Of a stretch of 64,000 nt of DNA, positions 63,716 to 64,000 are shown in pieces. Origin of the DNA: Corynebacterium pilosum DSM 20521 = CIP 103422 (lineage in GTDB: Bacteria > Actinomycetota > Actinomycetes > Mycobacteriales > Mycobacteriaceae); contig NZ_KB892439.1 in the NCBI RefSeq assembly GCF_000373805.1, positions 174,174 to 238,173 on the forward strand, given 5' to 3'. Below the pieces are notes generated by a model. That model saw only the letters and a program-made list of their open reading frames with translations. It was not told where the DNA came from and did not search any database. The translations under genes and the position numbers were made by a program. Each line of letters opens with the position of its first letter. The first letter of the stretch is position 1.

Positions 63716-64000
63716 GAGGGTGTCAGATGGTTTGTGTGTGAGGGATTCCCCTCACACCAAGGAGATGAACCAGAATGACTACCGTGGCACGACGAAACCC
63801 AGAGGACTCCGCAAAGATCAAAGCGATCGAGGAAAAGCTCCTCGCCAATCCTGAGATGGCGAAGCTGATCGACGAGCTCGGCACCTCCACCACGGATGCC
63901 AACGATCTCGTCCGGGGCCTGCTCCAGGCCTCGATCAACCGGGGCCTCAACGCCGAGATGGATGCCCACCTCGGCTACCAGCACGGCGACCGGAACAGCA
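63716..64000 (+). mobile_element. Left part of an IS256-family insertion sequence
   Basis: The segment starting near GGGTGTCAGATGG (63718) resembles the terminal inverted repeat of IS256-type elements, and the transposase starts about 57 bases inside. The right end is outside the window, so target duplications cannot be checked. The exact left boundary is approximate. Confidence 0.7.
63775..64000 (+). CDS. IS256-family transposase, N-terminal part
   Basis: About 75 codons, running off the window. The reading MTTVARRNPEDSAKIKAIEE, then LVRGLLQASINRGLNAEMDA and HLGYQHGDRNS is the Mutator/IS256 N-terminus, in which HLGY precedes the DNA-binding region. The DDE residues lie beyond the window. 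The start ATG at 63775 has AAGGAGAT upstream. Confidence 0.93.
   Translation, partial: MTTVARRNPEDSAKIKAIEEKLLANPEMAKLIDELGTSTTDANDLVRGLLQASINRGLNAEMDAHLGYQHGDRNS

Noticed and set aside
62590..63984. Extended 464-codon reading of the 62590 gene into the IS end
   Set aside because: The extension runs antisense through the transposase start and contains IS terminal sequence; the start at 63510 fits better.

Overview
The window is about 64 kb of moderately high-GC actinobacterial chromosome, almost certainly from the genus Corynebacterium. The evidence is the gene content and order: mycothiol deacetylase (mshB) beside an LpqW-type lipoprotein, typA, a 7Fe ferredoxin and dapC; glucosyl-3-phosphoglycerate synthase (gpgS) beside folP2; actinobacterial DapD enzymes; divergent glgC/glgA; and glpX-fum next to xseA-xseB-ispH. 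No tRNA, rRNA or CRISPR array was seen. Start codons include many GTG and one likely TTG, and several genes look leaderless.

Layout. 1-3470: glycogen metabolism (glgC partial, glgA) with a GH32-fold protein that has lost its nucleophile. 3480-7346: a minus-strand run from a LOG-family hydrolase through folP2, gpgS, a small DivIVA-like membrane protein and a DUF3117 protein to an RlmA-like methyltransferase. 7541-12400: two diverged dapD genes flanking two tandem amino-acid permeases, then a cluster of three 33-bp repeats. 12613-16713: a two-part helical protein with a Cys cluster (possible type VII secretion-associated), a GtrA protein, an RluA-type pseudouridine synthase split by an in-frame amber codon, and dapC. 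16714-23202: ferredoxin, mshB, lpqW, an MFS transporter and typA. 23530-25171: a secreted protein of unknown function, a DUF402 protein and an ArsC-like protein. 25155-30446: a peptide ABC importer (dppA-B-C-DF). 30648-33918: a TPP-riboswitch-controlled ECF importer (ykoE-ecfA-ecfT) ending in a translationally coupled P-loop kinase. 33966-43473: metabolic and transport genes (panE-like, DUF808, zupT with a small Cys-rich partner, malic enzyme, a permuted lipoate ligase, an AspT/SucE-like exporter, an SDR without catalytic residues). 43628-51590: a gene remnant, DUF429, HTH-TOBE, SCO1664/phosphatase pair, MoxR-VWA-SpeE-like cluster, 2H phosphoesterase and a methyltransferase. 51634-62622: housekeeping genes (ychF, AI-2E, rmuC, ispH, xseAB, glpX, fum). 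62590-64000: an unknown gene and the left end of an IS256-family insertion sequence.

The most striking non-gene signal is an 11-mer, CGTCGATAAGC (usually preceded by T). It occurs exactly eleven times across the window, on both strands and in five of the six possible reading frames of unrelated genes. On base composition about 0.03-0.1 copies would be expected. It looks like a DNA-level signal rather than a protein or codon effect, and I do not recognise it as a described corynebacterial motif.
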